This document shows positions 1 to 11,999 of a stretch of DNA of 64,000 bases, in pieces. The first letter of the stretch is position 1, and each line of letters opens with the position of its first letter. A program made the position numbers and the translations under genes. The notes beneath the pieces are model-generated. The model was given only the letters and a program-made list of their open reading frames with translations. It ran no database searches and had not been told where the DNA came from. The DNA lies in contig VTFK01000067.1 of the NCBI GenBank assembly GCA_009617715.1, positions 1-64,000 on the forward strand. Direction: 5' to 3'. Origin of the DNA: Plectrocnemia conspersa. Taxonomy: Eukaryota; Arthropoda; Insecta; Trichoptera; Polycentropodidae.

Positions 1-211
<211 letters not shown>

Positions 212-884
212 TATATAATAATTTAATATGTATTCTGTTAAAATATGTGGGACTTAAAATTCTAAATAATAATAATTCTAATCAATATATTACGTATTTT
301 ATTTTTTTCTCGAAATTTTAAATCTGATCCGTGTAATTTACCTCAATTAAACATTATTTATATAAAAAGTCCAAATAATTTAATTTCTTCAAATATCTGT
401 TTATCAAATCAATCAAAATGTTTTTAATTAGTTGGTTAACCAAAGTAAATATTATATAATATATTGTATAAACTTATTAAAAGTATAATAAGCCGTGATT
501 CTATTCCATCTAGTACGCTGAAAAAAATACAGGAACGCCCTTATTTGTTTTCAACCTATCGTTGAAAATGCGAAAATGAGATATTGCATCTTATATATAA
601 TTATTCTAAGCTGCTTCTACTTCCGGGCGAGCTCGCTTCAAAATTAAAACGCACTACGTTCAAATTCGTACTCTATAACACGTATCGCTCTGAATGAACG
701 GTTTATAATAATGCACGTAAACATAACAACAATATTTATTTAAAATTAATAAAAATAAAAATTGAGTTTGCATGGTTAATTTCCGTGCCCCCGGTATTTA
801 ATGGCGAATATCGTTACAAAAAAATATGATTTCAGTCGTTTCATTCCAAGTATATAAAAAATACCTTTATCTACGTTAACGGTT
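212..884. other. AT-rich intergenic sequence
   Basis: Downstream of the protease. I see no gene. A short GC-richer stretch lies near 600-700, with no recognised motif. Confidence 0.5.
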
Positions 885-1507
885 TTATACATTTTTTATT
901 TTTTTTTTTTTATTTTATTAATTTATTTAGCTTTAATAGCTAATCTTTTACATCTAACAATTTTAGTAAACATATATAAAAAAATATAATTTCTCTTTGA
1001 AGACTATTATATAAATTAAAACCTCCGTACATAATTCCCTAGCCGTACTGTTTTCTTTATACTTAATTATCTTTAAATTTTCTATTTCTAGTATTATATT
1101 TATGTACATCTTTATTTTTTTATTAAATACTTATTAAAATATTGTGGTAACATATTATTTTCTTAACTTATATATAAATACTAAAACATTCATACTCAAC
1201 ATTTTTGAACATTCAACCATTCTAATCTATCAATCATACTTTTACAATTAGTTAATCTATTTTTATTTAAGATTACCTCATTGCCCTATTTTGTAATTTT
1301 GCAACATTTGTTTATCTAATTTATTTAACATATTTAATAGTGTTGCACAATAATTAAAATGGGGCAATATTATACTATTGTAAATTTTTTTTTTTGTATT
1401 TATACTTAATATATTTTTTAATCTAGATAATAAACCTATTTTTCTACTAATTTTTTTTTTTAATATGTAATTACAATGTTCTTTAAAATTTAATTTTGTA
1501 TCAACAA

Positions 1508-3812
1508 TTACCCTAAATATTTTATATTATCCACTATTTCTATACTAGAGTTATTTATTACTATTTTGGTACTATTATCTAACACATTTTTATAATTAAT
1601 AAACATACATTTAGTTTTATTCTCATTTAATTTAAGTACATTATTTTTTAACCATATTTCTAATATACTTAATTCATTATTTAAATTATTTACAATTTTT
1701 TTAATGTTATCACCTATGCAATACATTAATGTGTCATCCGCAAATAGATGAATTTTACATTTTTTTACGTTATTAACTATATCATTTATATATAAAACAA
1801 ACAACAATGGTCCCAATTTAGACCCTTGTGGTATTCCATAAGACACTAACCTCTTTTCAGAATATACATTATTTATTTTAACTTTTGTTTTTTTTTATAT
1901 AAGTAATTATTAAACCATCTCAAAACTATATCACTTATACCTATACTCCAATTTCTTCAACATTATTTTTCTGTCTATTGTTTCGAAGGCTCCCTTTGAA
2001 ATCCAAGAAAAACTGCTCCAATGATTTTGTTTTTTGTATCCTTAGCCAACAGCCAATCATTTATCACTACTTGTAATGCAGTTTCAGTGGAATGCTTTTC
2101 TCTGAATCCCGATTGTTGTTCACATATTATGTTTTGAGAAGTAATAAATTCCTTTTAATTGTTTGATTACTACTTCTTTCTATTATTTTTCTATACACGG
2201 TAGCATGTTGATTGGTCTCATTTCTTCAACTTTTTACTACTATTTTTTTATTTTAGGTATAGGTACAATAGTAGCAATCTTTAAATTTTCAGGCATTTCT
2301 CCCAAGGAGAGTGCTTTATTTATTAAATAATTTAATTTAGTTCCCTATTATTTCCCATGTTTCTTTAATTATATTTATATCTAGTTCATCAGTACTAGTT
2401 AATTTTTTTAAATTTTACATATTATGTTATGAATTTCATCTAATGATACTGATTTAAATTTACTAAATTTTACAATTAATGTTTTATTATTATATTGTAA
2501 ATTAAATTACTAATCTTTTGGTATTGAATTTACAATTTCTTCTATGCCTCAATGTAATATGTATTCATCTTTTCTGCCATTATATATGATCTTGATATAT
2601 ATTTCCATTAATTTCCATTTTTTATTATGTCGTTTTTTCTGAGTTGGATTAATTAATTGTTTTATTGATTTCCACATCTTATTTGGATCATTTTGTATTT
2701 CATCTATCAATTTTTTCATACCATTTCTTTTTTAGCCATTCTTTTAATACTTTGACTGCCATATTTCTACATTGTGTGTATGTTTTCCATTTTTTCATTA
2801 AAGACTTTATATTCTATTTGTTCTGTTTTTTAATATTTGAAAAAATTTTGTATGACTCATCTTTTCTTTTTATAGCATTTTTAACATCATCATTAAACCA
2901 CGGTTTTGGGTTGTAACGATATTCCTTTTAAAATTATATTGACTTTTTTTGTTTTACAATCTACTATATTCTTATAAATTTTGTTCCATATCCTATTAAC
3001 ATCCATATTATCTACATTCCAGTCACATTTTTGTAATTTAATCTTAATTTTATTAAAATTAATTTTTTTTAATTATATCAATTTTTTTTTTTTTTTTAAA
3101 CTTAAGTTCATTATGTTTTTTCTATATAAATATATACAATTGAATGGTCAGTTATTCTTTGAGTTGATTTTACTTCACAATAAATTTTTTTTTTGTTGTT
3201 GGTAAATACTAAATCTATTAATGTGCCTGATCTATTATTAGTCCTTGTATTTTCTTTGACACATTGTCTTAAACCAAATATATTTGATATTTTTTCTAAT
3301 TTTGCTGTGTAAAAAAATCTTCACATTTGTTCCAATTAAAATTCCAATCTCCAATTAAAACAGTATCCAAAATTTGATCAAAACTCCATTCTGCAATATT
3401 ATTTATAAATTCTATGAATATATTCGGATTACTATTTGGAGATCTGTATGCTATACATAATATTATGGGAATTTTTTTCAATAAAAAAATCTTAACTGTG
3501 ATAGACCAGTATGTCTTATCTTGATTATTTTTAAATATAGTATTGAATTTTATATCATTTCTAATATACAGTATAACACCTCCTGTATGTCTGGAATTAG
3601 AATCACATCTAATTATATTATAATTGCCAATATTTAGTTCAAATTCTTCAATGTCATTTGTGATATGGGTTTCAGTTAACCCTAAAAAATATTGGATATT
3701 CCTTTTCAGTAATTAATTCTATTTCCTCTTTATGTTTTAAATAACCTTGTGCATTGATTAATATCCCAGTTACTGATTCTTGTTTCCCATATGAACTTGA
3801 TTTTTTTAATTG
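1508..3812 (-). pseudogene. LINE ORF2: endonuclease plus reverse transcriptase, decayed
   Basis: Directly after the gag stop the same frame reads QLKKSSSYGKQESVTG, then INAQGYLKHKEEI, the first strand of an APE-type endonuclease. After a one-base slip in a T run near 3690 it continues with LTETHIT, SRHTGGVILYIRND, AYRSPNSN and the catalytic-type LIGDWN (3481-3296 region). The RT part, 1846 to 1508, has GIPQGSKLGPLLFVLYINDI and the active-site FADDT, then an LKLNENKTK thumb-side motif. The stretch from 1850 to 3290 is broken by indels and stops. There is no in-frame ATG between the gag TAG and the first endonuclease motif. Confidence 0.85.
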
Positions 3813-3815
3813 CTA
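3807..3815 (-). promoter_or_regulatory. Candidate stop-codon readthrough site TAG CAA TTA
   Basis: On the minus strand, 3815 to 3807 reads TAG CAA TTA. This is the UAG-CARYYA context known from tobamovirus-type leaky termination. Upstream is gag with zinc knuckles; downstream, in the same frame, is the endonuclease. No frameshift or restart is needed to join them if the stop is read through. Use as a readthrough signal is inferred; the bases are directly seen. Confidence 0.5.
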
Positions 3816-4936
3816 TACTATATTATATTGTATTTTATTATAGTAATTTTGCTCGTATCTTTTATAAATTGAACAATTTCTATCCATGGAGTTGTGTTCC
3901 ACATTCAAATTAAGATTTAGTAATTTATTTGCTCTACAGCAATTCACACACAGTTTTTTTTTTTTGTTGCATTGATTTATTAAATGTTCTTCCGAACCAC
4001 ATTTTATACAATTTTTTTTTTTATTTTTACATTCACTGGCTTTGTGATTATAACCATAACAGTTATAACAACGGTATATGAATATGTCTTCATATACTTT
4101 ACACCTATCCCATTCAATATTTAATTTGCCTACATCCATTATATTTTTAAATGTCGTAACATCTACTTCAATAATAGCATCATACTTATTAAATTTGTTT
4201 TTTTTAATATGTTTTACTTCTAAATAACATTTGTTTTCTTCTACACATGTGTTTTGTTTCATTATACACTTTTTTAGTTGATCATATTTTAATTCTTCAG
4301 AAATTCCAATTATTTTTATTTTTGGTTACTTTTATATTATATTTATCTCCTAGTTTTTTTATATTATATTTATCTCCTAGTTTTTTTACTGCATCTGTCG
4401 TAATTTTCGATGCATCTTCTTTACTATCACATGTAATTATTATACCTCCTTTGCTTATTGGTCTTATATTTTGTATTCCAACTTCTAATTCTGTTGGTTT
4501 AATTAAATTTTTTTGCAATCCTTTTTTTTGTCTGCTCTATATTTTGCAAATTTTTAGGTATAATTATCGCAATATCTTTTCCTTTTTTTACGATTTCCGA
4601 ATAATGTTTCTTTTGCATTTTATTTTTAATAATATTGTTATTTAAATTTAGTTTATCCTTTATATTATAAACATCTTTTCTAACTTCATTTAATAACTCA
4701 ATTATTGAGTTATTATTTTCATTTTTATTATTTACATCGTCCCTATTAGTTTTTAATACATCTAATAAATGTTTATACATTATATAAAATGTATTAGTTA
4801 TAATGGTTTTTTTTTCTTTTGATAATATATTACCATTTGATAATAATACATTTAATTTTGTTTTTAATTCATCCATTTCTTTTATTCTATTTTCTGGCGT
4901 AATTACGCCCGCTATATTCACGCCGCTATCGGCCAT
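3816..4936 (-). pseudogene. LINE ORF1 (gag-like, CCHC zinc knuckles), frameshifted
   Basis: The likely start is the ATG at 4936 (MADSGVNIAGVITPENR), followed by a lysine- and asparagine-rich, probably helical region. Frameshifts lie near 4515 (A run) and between about 4300 and 4262. The last part, 4262 to 3816, carries knuckles CYNCYGYNHKASEC and CIKCGSEEHLINQC and then a partial CVNC: CX2CX4HX4C followed by CX2CX3HX4C. Such gag proteins bind element RNA and package it with the ORF2 protein. An exact 27-bp tandem duplication sits at 4334-4387. The frame ends at TAG (3813-3815), which is followed in the same frame by the endonuclease module. Confidence 0.85.
4334..4387. repeat. Exact 27-bp tandem duplication inside LINE gag
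   Basis: Two identical 27-bp units, 4334-4360 and 4361-4387. They are in frame and give the peptide KKLGDKYNI twice in the gag reading. The units are identical although the element around them is decayed. Confidence 0.95.
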
Positions 4937-4945
4937 TTTTTTTTA

Positions 4946-5799
4946 TGTAACAATACTAATTATTTCTATCTTATACTATTTATATATTATATTAATCAAT
5001 CTATTTATACTATTTATTAAATTGTGCTACTTACGCGCAAATATCTGCCGGTTTTCACCTCCAAAGGGGTTGGTTACCACAATCTTGGTTAATTGCACGG
5101 CAGACACATGCACATACGATGAACACAACAACTTTTTGTTCTATGAAATCATTTTTTTTAAGAATAGAAAAGTTCAGGATATACTGAAACTCGACAGCAA
5201 ACCTTAGCTTTCTTAGCGTCTGAACCCGCAACTTCCCTGTACCTCACAATAAAATTATCAAACGATCCTTTGCTTGATTTTAAAGTTTATTCATATTCTG
5301 TCGACGTACCTGGTAATTCGTCTATGAATCACCTACTAGTTGCTACTCGTTTATCTACAGCAAAACAACTTTTTCACATAAGAAAAAAAAGAAAAAGAAT
5401 AATCGGCTCAATTAGGAAGAAAGTGTTGCAATACGTACTGCTTGTATTGCAAGACAGCTCCTTTATTAAATCAAAATTGATTAAATTTCTCGTATTGCAA
5501 AACACTTATGAACTCGCAATTCAAGGTTTCACAGTGGTAATAAAAATCATAAGCTTAACAAAAATATTTATCAAATATTAATATAAAAGAATGTTTACAA
5601 TTCTAAATTTCGAGAAACCTCCTAACTTTCAAAAACAATTCCTGGGAATTTTGCAACATTGCCCATCATACATATTGTGCTCACTACGCATATAACCGCT
5701 TTCGCCGAAGGGTATATAAACCAAGTGGATTAATAGCCCATAATTCAAATATTATTCAACATCACTGAAAGGGAAGAGGAATTCTTTTCGGGAATATAG
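4946..5799. other. LINE flank and a diverged dispersed repeat
   Basis: 4946-5120 may be 5' UTR of the adjacent LINE. From about 5400 to 5545 there is a repeat with alternating phrases such as cgtattgcaa and caaaattgatt. A diverged relative lies at 39340-39460. A 103-codon open frame across 5270-5581 has no recognisable protein and is probably chance. Confidence 0.4.
5400..5545 (+). repeat. Dispersed repeat, related to 39340-39460
   Basis: Both places share, in order, tcggctca, a tac/tatgtactgct phrase, cgtattgcaa, a tttat-aa phrase, caaaattgatt and tcgcaat. The class is unknown. Confidence 0.45.
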
Positions 5800-6250
5800 T
5801 ATAAGGATTTGGAAATTTCTATGCTAATACGGATTTGACTGCGGCGCATGTAGGTATTCCATTTGAATATTCCTCGAGTGTTTTGAGCACCGCTGCCGCC
5901 TCTCGGACCCGATTTCATCTCGTTGGGGGTGAAATTTTTGGGATATTTACAAAATTTACGGACACCGAGAACTGTCCGTTGTTCGGCATCATTACGTTAT
6001 TCCTGCCTCCCTTAACCCACCCTGTTTCTCGATGTTCCGGTGGCTTTTTTACTCCTCATTTCCCAGCAGCGTATTCCCGGTAGACGCCTAGCCGATTCTC
6101 ACTAACGTCATATGTGACAAAGCACTTGGACGCTTTCATGTAAATACACACAAACTCGCCGAGCTCGCTTTATCAGATTGCGTTAGCTCATGTGAGATAC
6201 TACTGGCAATGAATACAAATTTTTCCCATGTGCAGAAAGTGCGCTTTTTA
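5800..6250. promoter_or_regulatory. GC-richer island, candidate regulatory or conserved element
   Basis: Base composition is clearly richer in GC and CpG than the flanks. The 82-codon frame at 5835-6083 shows no known domain and no splice-site context that convinces me. It resembles the other GC-richer islands in this window. Function is not shown. Confidence 0.3.
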
Positions 6251-7069
6251 TTTGCATTTGATTTTTTTTAATATGATCACTCCAACATACATTTTTGTGC
6301 AAATACTCGAGAATTAAAAATGAATAGTATCGAAATAAATGCTTTGATTTATGTAATATTACCGCTTTGATTTTATACATAACATTTTATGAAAAGCTAG
6401 ACCTACTAAGATCTCAAACGAATTTTTCTCTAAAGGAAAATTTATACCATTTATCTTTGTATTTTGTTCATTGAGAATTTTAATTTTTACCTCAAACGTA
6501 TTTAGCTTATAATACCACAACGAAATGTTTGTAAATAGTAATTTATTTATTTACGGAATGTTTAAAATGAGAATACCTTTGGTATTTATATTTATTTTAT
6601 ATCTGCATAATAATGCTATTCACTCTTTCTATAATTTTAAAAAGCGCAATACGTAAATGACTAACACTTAAAATCAATTGATTCGAATATCACACAAATC
6701 TCAATTCCGTATTTTTTTATAGTATTCTTTAGATTTGGATTAGTATTTATTATAATATAAGGACCACCTGGTCAAGTTAAAATCATTTAGGTATTTTTCA
6801 TTACTTATATGCGTTAAAAGCGCAATAAACAAAATCCTGCTAGTCTAACAAGCGCATTTATACGTGACATATACATGCATCCAGAACGCGCGTTCGGTAT
6901 CTTTACAAAAACAAAAAATGTATGAGTTGAAATGTGTTGATAGCTGGCAATGAAATGTGTTACAGTATTAAATAATCACCATCCGTTTAAACTTTATTGG
7001 TTTTTATCTAATTCGAGCCCCAAATCATTGCTATTAGTGAGCCAGCGAAAATAAATCTCCTCTATCGCG
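6251..7069. other. AT-rich intergenic sequence with a short dispersed motif
   Basis: No gene seen. It contains gttaaaagcgcaataaac at 6813, which recurs at 54041. Confidence 0.4.
6813..6833 (+). repeat. 21-bp motif shared exactly with 54041-54061
   Basis: gttaaaagcgcaataaac followed by aaa. The same 21 bases occur at 54041-54061, with a near copy just after it at 54072. A related gcgcttttaacgcg string occurs near 23825. Probably the tail of an unidentified repeat. Confidence 0.55.
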
Positions 7070-7445
7070 ACCAAATGTATATAAGCACATTTATTTAAAT
7101 TCAAAGTCTACTTCAGACAGAAACCTTGATCAAGAACTCCCACCAGTTACTCACTAAGCCAAAAATTAAACGAAACATAAAAGACCGATAAAGTAGCCGC
7201 TTCTCTCTTCACAGCAATCCTGACCCAGATACATATAATTACAAAAACTGTATGTGACTCAAAAAACTATCCCTTAATAAATTCACATTATATATTCCAA
7301 CGTAAACTTTCATTAGAAGCTTTAACCAATCACTTTCAATCAATCTTTAGACATACAATAGTTCATTTAGACTCACACTAAGCATCTACCGAGACTAATA
7401 AGACCAAAAAGGCAGCCGCTTCCCTCAGCACAACCCGACTCCAAC
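7070..7445 (-). repeat. Two adjacent copies of a dispersed repeat (GAGGGAAGCGG core)
   Basis: Read on the minus strand, both halves carry the core: gaagagagaagcggctac at 7212-7193 and gagggaagcggctgcc at 7427-7410. The second copy also has tctcggtagatgct, and the first has gcttatatacatttggtc. Copy 23335-23530 on the plus strand contains both of these extra blocks, showing they belong to one family. The class is unknown and no protein is encoded. Confidence 0.6.
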
Positions 7446-8506
7446 TTAAACGCTTAAATTTAAAGTATTGTGGATACAACTCAAAATATAAGGAACGGAT
7501 TGGAATTTTTGGCAAACAATGATTTATATATATATATTAGAACTACCTGTGTTTAATAATGGCAAATAAAAAAAGACTTGATGTACTCTGGCTCAATTTT
7601 ACATATATACGTAAAAATAACGTGTTGGCTTAATTATGAAGCCGAATATACACCATAAAATAAATTACATTGCAGCAAAATAATTGTGTTTCAATCATTT
7701 TAAGATAAAACAATATTACTGTATAGTACAGTACATAATTTAAACAATACAACATTAATTAGAACCGTGAAATACGCATTGTTAGAAAATGACTACAATA
7801 TGTATATACAAGATCTTATATTAATTATAATTACTTTTACATTTATGGTTTACTGTCAGTTAGGTTGGCCTTTTGTTTATGTTTTAGCGTGTATTATTAA
7901 AATTATAAAACGCTAAAATTATTAAAGTTGTTTAATTTGAAATTGTTCTTAAACAAAGTCTTATCTTTATTAAATCAATTTTGTCGGCATCATACTACAA
8001 AATCTACCAAAAAGTTATATATCGCATAATATTATTTTACGATGAATTAAATTGCATTTTATTGTCTTGTTAAATCAACCATTAACATAATAATAATAAA
8101 ACGTTCTTTAAGCCGTATCCCATATTTTTATAACAAAAATGAATATTTAATATTCTAAAATCAGTTTTATTCTAATAATATTAATATCTAAATCAGATAC
8201 AAGTGAATGATTAATCTACTTGTATCTAATTTAGATAATAATATAATAGTATGTAAGAATAAGAATATTTAATTAGAAATATGATTGACAATCATGTCTT
8301 TATGTTTCTTGATATCAGTATATATATACTTAATGTGAATGTTTTGTAATGCTCAGATGGTTTTAAAAAAATATAACATAAAGTTAAAAATACGTTATAA
8401 TATTATGTGTATGACGTAAAAGGAATAAATAAAAATCATTGTTGGAGGTGAAATGTTTCATTCATTAATGTAAATAAATGACTAAATGTTAACAGCGATG
8501 TTAACA
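7446..8506. other. AT-rich intergenic sequence
   Basis: I see no gene, repeat or RNA here beyond simple AT-rich sequence. Confidence 0.5.
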
Positions 8507-8514
8507 GTTTAGAC
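8507..8514 (+). repeat. Left 8-bp target-site duplication of hAT element
   Basis: gtttagac here and gtttagat at 10005-10012: seven of eight bases match, the length expected for hAT insertions. Confidence 0.8.
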
Positions 8515-10004
8515 CAGGGCTTCTTAAACTTTTTTCATTCACGACCCCATTTTATGATTGTGGGTTTCTCCGCGACCCCAGATAAATAAAAAATAATGAT
8601 ATATAAATATTTTGTGCTGATTTATCGATTAAGTAACAATATACAATACATACATATGAAAAAATATAATTTTAGAATTTGCTTAGAAACATACAAAAAT
8701 ATAAAATAATTAAAAATTGCACAAAAAGTTGTAAAATTGTATTTATTATAGTTACAAAAATTATATGCCGTATTTTTCATCAAACCTGCATTTTTTGCAA
8801 TAACATAAATAAAAGAGAATATTGAGCAAAATATATCGTCGCTGGCATATATTGGAGCCCGGGCATTTTGGTCATCTTAGTCCGTTCGAATATATTCGAG
8901 CGCAGTTGTAAAGTGGTTAAGTAGAAAAAAATTAAAGGTAAAAATCGTTTTTTTAATGAGACGGATGTGCTTGTAAATGAAAATAAAAAATGAAAAAAAA
9001 AATGTGCAAAAAAGTTACTGCATAACAAATTAAATCTTGGTGCAATATTTGACACTGCTGTACGTAAAATTTAGCGATGAATGATATTGGGATTTAATAT
9101 GTGTTAAAGCTGAAAATGTAATTTCACATAAATATGTGGTGTTCAATGGCAGAAGAACCCTTAATGTCATATCGGAGATTGTAAAAAATTCAGTTCTAGT
9201 TCCGATCCAGAATTCAGTCAAGAGCTTTTTTGGAAAATCTAGTTTTAAGTTTGAGACACTCGAAAGCTCAGCAAATTCCTCTTGAGCTTTATATATCAGG
9301 TGATCAATCTCACTTAAGCCAATAAAAATGGTTTTTGAATCCAAAATAACTTTTTGAAATCAATATTTGATATAAAATATTTACGAAACTGTGTTTCTAG
9401 CGCTTTTAAGTGACCTATAATAATTTTTGCGATAAAAGTTTTAGAATGATTTTTCTCGATTATAAAATTGTCGATACTAGAACACATTTCGAACGAATTC
9501 TTTTCTAATCTACTTTTCCAAATGTTGATCTCAGCTTGGATAGCCATAGGTAATTTTGAAAAAATAGCAGTAAGATCATATTTTTGTTCGGGTAAAAATA
9601 TCTTGATTTCGTCCTTTAATAACAACAATCTTTCAATAAACAACTTTGACCTTTTGATATCCATCTGCATGTAATAATAAATTTGTATAGTGGAAATCCG
9701 TATTTTTAAAGAAATTTAAAAATAAGCGGCTATTAAAGGCATGGCTCTTAATAAAATGTATAATCTTAACAGCATCCTGAAGCACATTGTTCAATTCTGG
9801 TGCTATTTTTTTTGCTGCAAGGGCCTCTCGATCAATAAGGCAGTGAGTATAAGTTATATGATCATAATGAGCAGCTTAAAAAAATGATTTAAAACATGTA
9901 ATTTTAATTTATGTATTTATATATTTTACAATAAAATCTCGCGACCCCAAGATTTCGCTAAGCGACCCCATTTGGGGTCGGGACCCATAGTTTAAGAAGC
10001 CCTG
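8515..10004 (-). mobile_element. hAT transposon, Buster/ZBED5-like, internally decayed
   Basis: Ends are inverted repeats: cagggcttcttaaact at 8515-8530 and its complement at 9989-10004. Subterminal cgacccca motifs occur on both sides. An 8-bp duplication flanks the element (8507-8514 and 10005-10012, one mismatch). Inside, on the minus strand, lies the C-terminal part of a hAT transposase in two overlapping frames. At 1490 bp it is too short for a whole transposase gene, so it is a deleted, non-autonomous copy. Confidence 0.92.
9030..9670 (-). pseudogene. hAT transposase C-terminal part (dimerisation region), frameshifted
   Basis: Two minus-strand frames overlap near 9314-9344. The upstream one (9670 to 9314) reads KRSKLFIERLLLLKDEIKIF and later KYFISNIDFKKLFWIQKPF. 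The downstream one (9344 to 9030) reads LTEFWIGTRTEFFTISDMT, then LRVLLPLNTTYLCEITFSAL and THIKSQYHSSLN. This is the conserved hAT C-terminal dimerisation block as found in ZBED5/SCAND3-like and Buster transposases. The BED zinc finger and most of the RNase-H-like catalytic core are absent. A frameshift separates the two parts. Confidence 0.88.
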
Positions 10005-10012
10005 GTTTAGAT
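10005..10012 (+). repeat. Right 8-bp target-site duplication of hAT element
   Basis: gtttagat, matching 8507-8514 except for the last base. Confidence 0.8.
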
Positions 10013-10259
10013 TAACAATCAATATGGGGTATGTGGATTTAAAGTAAATAGCAATACACAATATGAATGAGCTATAATTGTATGATTTACTTTCATCATT
10101 TATCAATATAGTTACTGCATTTTATAATATTTTTTAGAGAGAAACGATAAAATGTTTATTAAGTAAAATGATCTATTTTTAATATAGAATCTATTTTTTT
10201 GATATTTTTTTATAATAATTTATAGAATGTTTGTTATTTTTCCAATGGGCTCTATGATA

Positions 10260-10560
10260 GCCAATAAATACAAATCAACGATGCTAGACTCGTGAACATC
10301 TCATCCGACACGTGCCTCACCCTGGTGCCATTATTCTGGAAAACAATCGCTTCTATTACAAAGGTGCTAACGTACCTGTTCGGCCGCCATTACTAAGCAT
10401 GGATTCTGCTCTTGCGGAAAACAAAGGCCAGACTGCAGTTACTAGAGAAATAATTTTTCCAGCCGGCTTTCATTTCGAAATGCGCATGGTCCATTGAGAC
10501 GTGTGTCTCTGGAATATACCAATTTTCCCAGCTGCCGAAAACCAAAAAACACAATCTCCA
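10260..10560. promoter_or_regulatory. GC-richer island, candidate regulatory or conserved element
   Basis: A compact block with much higher GC and CpG than its flanks. A 61-codon frame at 10312-10497 (MPHPGAIILENNRFYYKG...) has no family I know. It could be an exon of an unrecognised gene, but I see no clear acceptor or donor. Confidence 0.3.
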
Positions 10561-11999
10561 CGGGTACAATTATATATGTTTTATTAACCCGATGGCGCAA
10601 ATGTAATATTATAAGCAAATTGTATTACACAGTTATATATTTAATAATAAATATTATTTTCTAACAATATTTTTTTTTAATTACCCTATAGAAAAAATCA
10701 GGTTCAGGCAAATTAGGTGATCGCAAGTGATAATTCGAATTTCATTGTCTTTATATGTTCTGTACTTTCATCATGTTTTAAGAATACTGATCCTTAACCT
10801 GTAGTTCTGACATCATTACTCTGTATTAAAAGTCATTGAGAGTAACCATAATATTAAAAAAACATATGTATAAGTAGTATTATTGCATTAACTGTTCACC
10901 CACTACACCGTCACTAAAATTGAATGTCGACTTTTCTAATAAGGTTTTACTATCTACTAAGGTCTATATATCTCTACTTTTCACAATTTTTTGACGTTTT
11001 ACAAAACGTAAAAAAGTAAAGTAGATCTATATATACGAACAGTGTGGCTTTGTCAGCTAATGAGATACTTAATGGATCTGTATATTATAATTTTTAATTA
11101 ACAATTATTGTATGTATATAAATACATAATTATGGATTAGGCGTCAGTGTTAGTCACCGGTTTTTAATGCAAAAATATCTGTAAATCCAAAGCAACTAAG
11201 TAATTCATCAAGCTAGTACCAAAAATTAAGTAGTCGTACAGGAATGGTATTGGTGACTCTCTAAATAAATGCCTGAAAAATTTAAGTATTATTTTTAATG
11301 CTTATGACAAATAATTATTCTTCATTATCCTAATATTCATCTTCATCGTTTCTATAAAATGTATCAACAAAAAAGTATATTATTTAGTTGTTGTAAATTC
11401 CTTTCACGAAAAATATAAAAACCAGATTCCGCTTTATTCAAGAAAGTCGCGGCGCCCATATGCCTTATATCATATTTAAACATTATTGACATTAAATTAT
11501 ATTTTCAATAAAGCCAATACCACGGCCATTACAACTTTATTTAAGTTTTATCACATTTTAAGGTTTTATACCTCTAAAAATATTTTATATTAACCGCTTA
11601 ATGATTGACTTTTTGCAATGTTTTTCTCTAAATCCCAAGGAAGTAAAAAATAGGACTAAGAATAAATACTTAATATATAATTAGCAAGCAAGAAGAAGCA
11701 GGCGTGTGGAACGCACGTAACGCACGCCCTAATCTCTCACTCACTCTTATCACTAAACAAGCGAGCGAGCGAAAGAGAATGTATCACCGTACGCGCCTGA
11801 TAAATGCAACTGTCTTTTTTCGCAAAAAACATTTTCTGAATTATAATAGCTATAGGAAGTTAAAACTCGTGACTAAAATATACAAAAATATATAAATAGG
11901 TAAATAAATAAAATAAATACTAATAAAAGTTTTAAAATGAATTAGGTATTTAATATTTTTTATATTAACCAATATTAGTTTAAAATTATCTCAAAGTTA
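10561..11999. other. AT-rich intergenic sequence
   Basis: No gene seen. A small CpG-bearing patch with repeated gcacg and gagcgagc words lies at 11690-11800; the open frame across it is unrecognised. Confidence 0.45.

Larger units (their letters stand above)
885..4945 (-). mobile_element. Non-LTR retrotransposon (Jockey/CR1-like), near full length, decayed
   Basis: On the minus strand the order is gag with zinc knuckles (4936 to 3816), apurinic-type endonuclease (about 3790 to 3290), reverse transcriptase (about 2900 to 1500), an AT-rich 3' UTR and an A-rich tail seen on the plus strand as the T run around 890-911. That is the standard two-module LINE layout. Several single-base indels, mostly in homopolymers, break the frames, so this copy is dead. 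The 5' end is uncertain; the 5' UTR may extend to about 5100. I did not find a clear target duplication. The clade is a guess from the endonuclease and RT motifs. Confidence 0.85.

Noticed and set aside
2665..3205. Hydrophobic plus-strand frames that look like membrane proteins
   Set aside because: Antisense of A-rich LINE ORF2.
4247..4645. Plus-strand open frames of 132 codons and a similar one at 4803-5207
   Set aside because: They lie opposite LINE gag, are phenylalanine/leucine-rich from antisense A runs, and match nothing.
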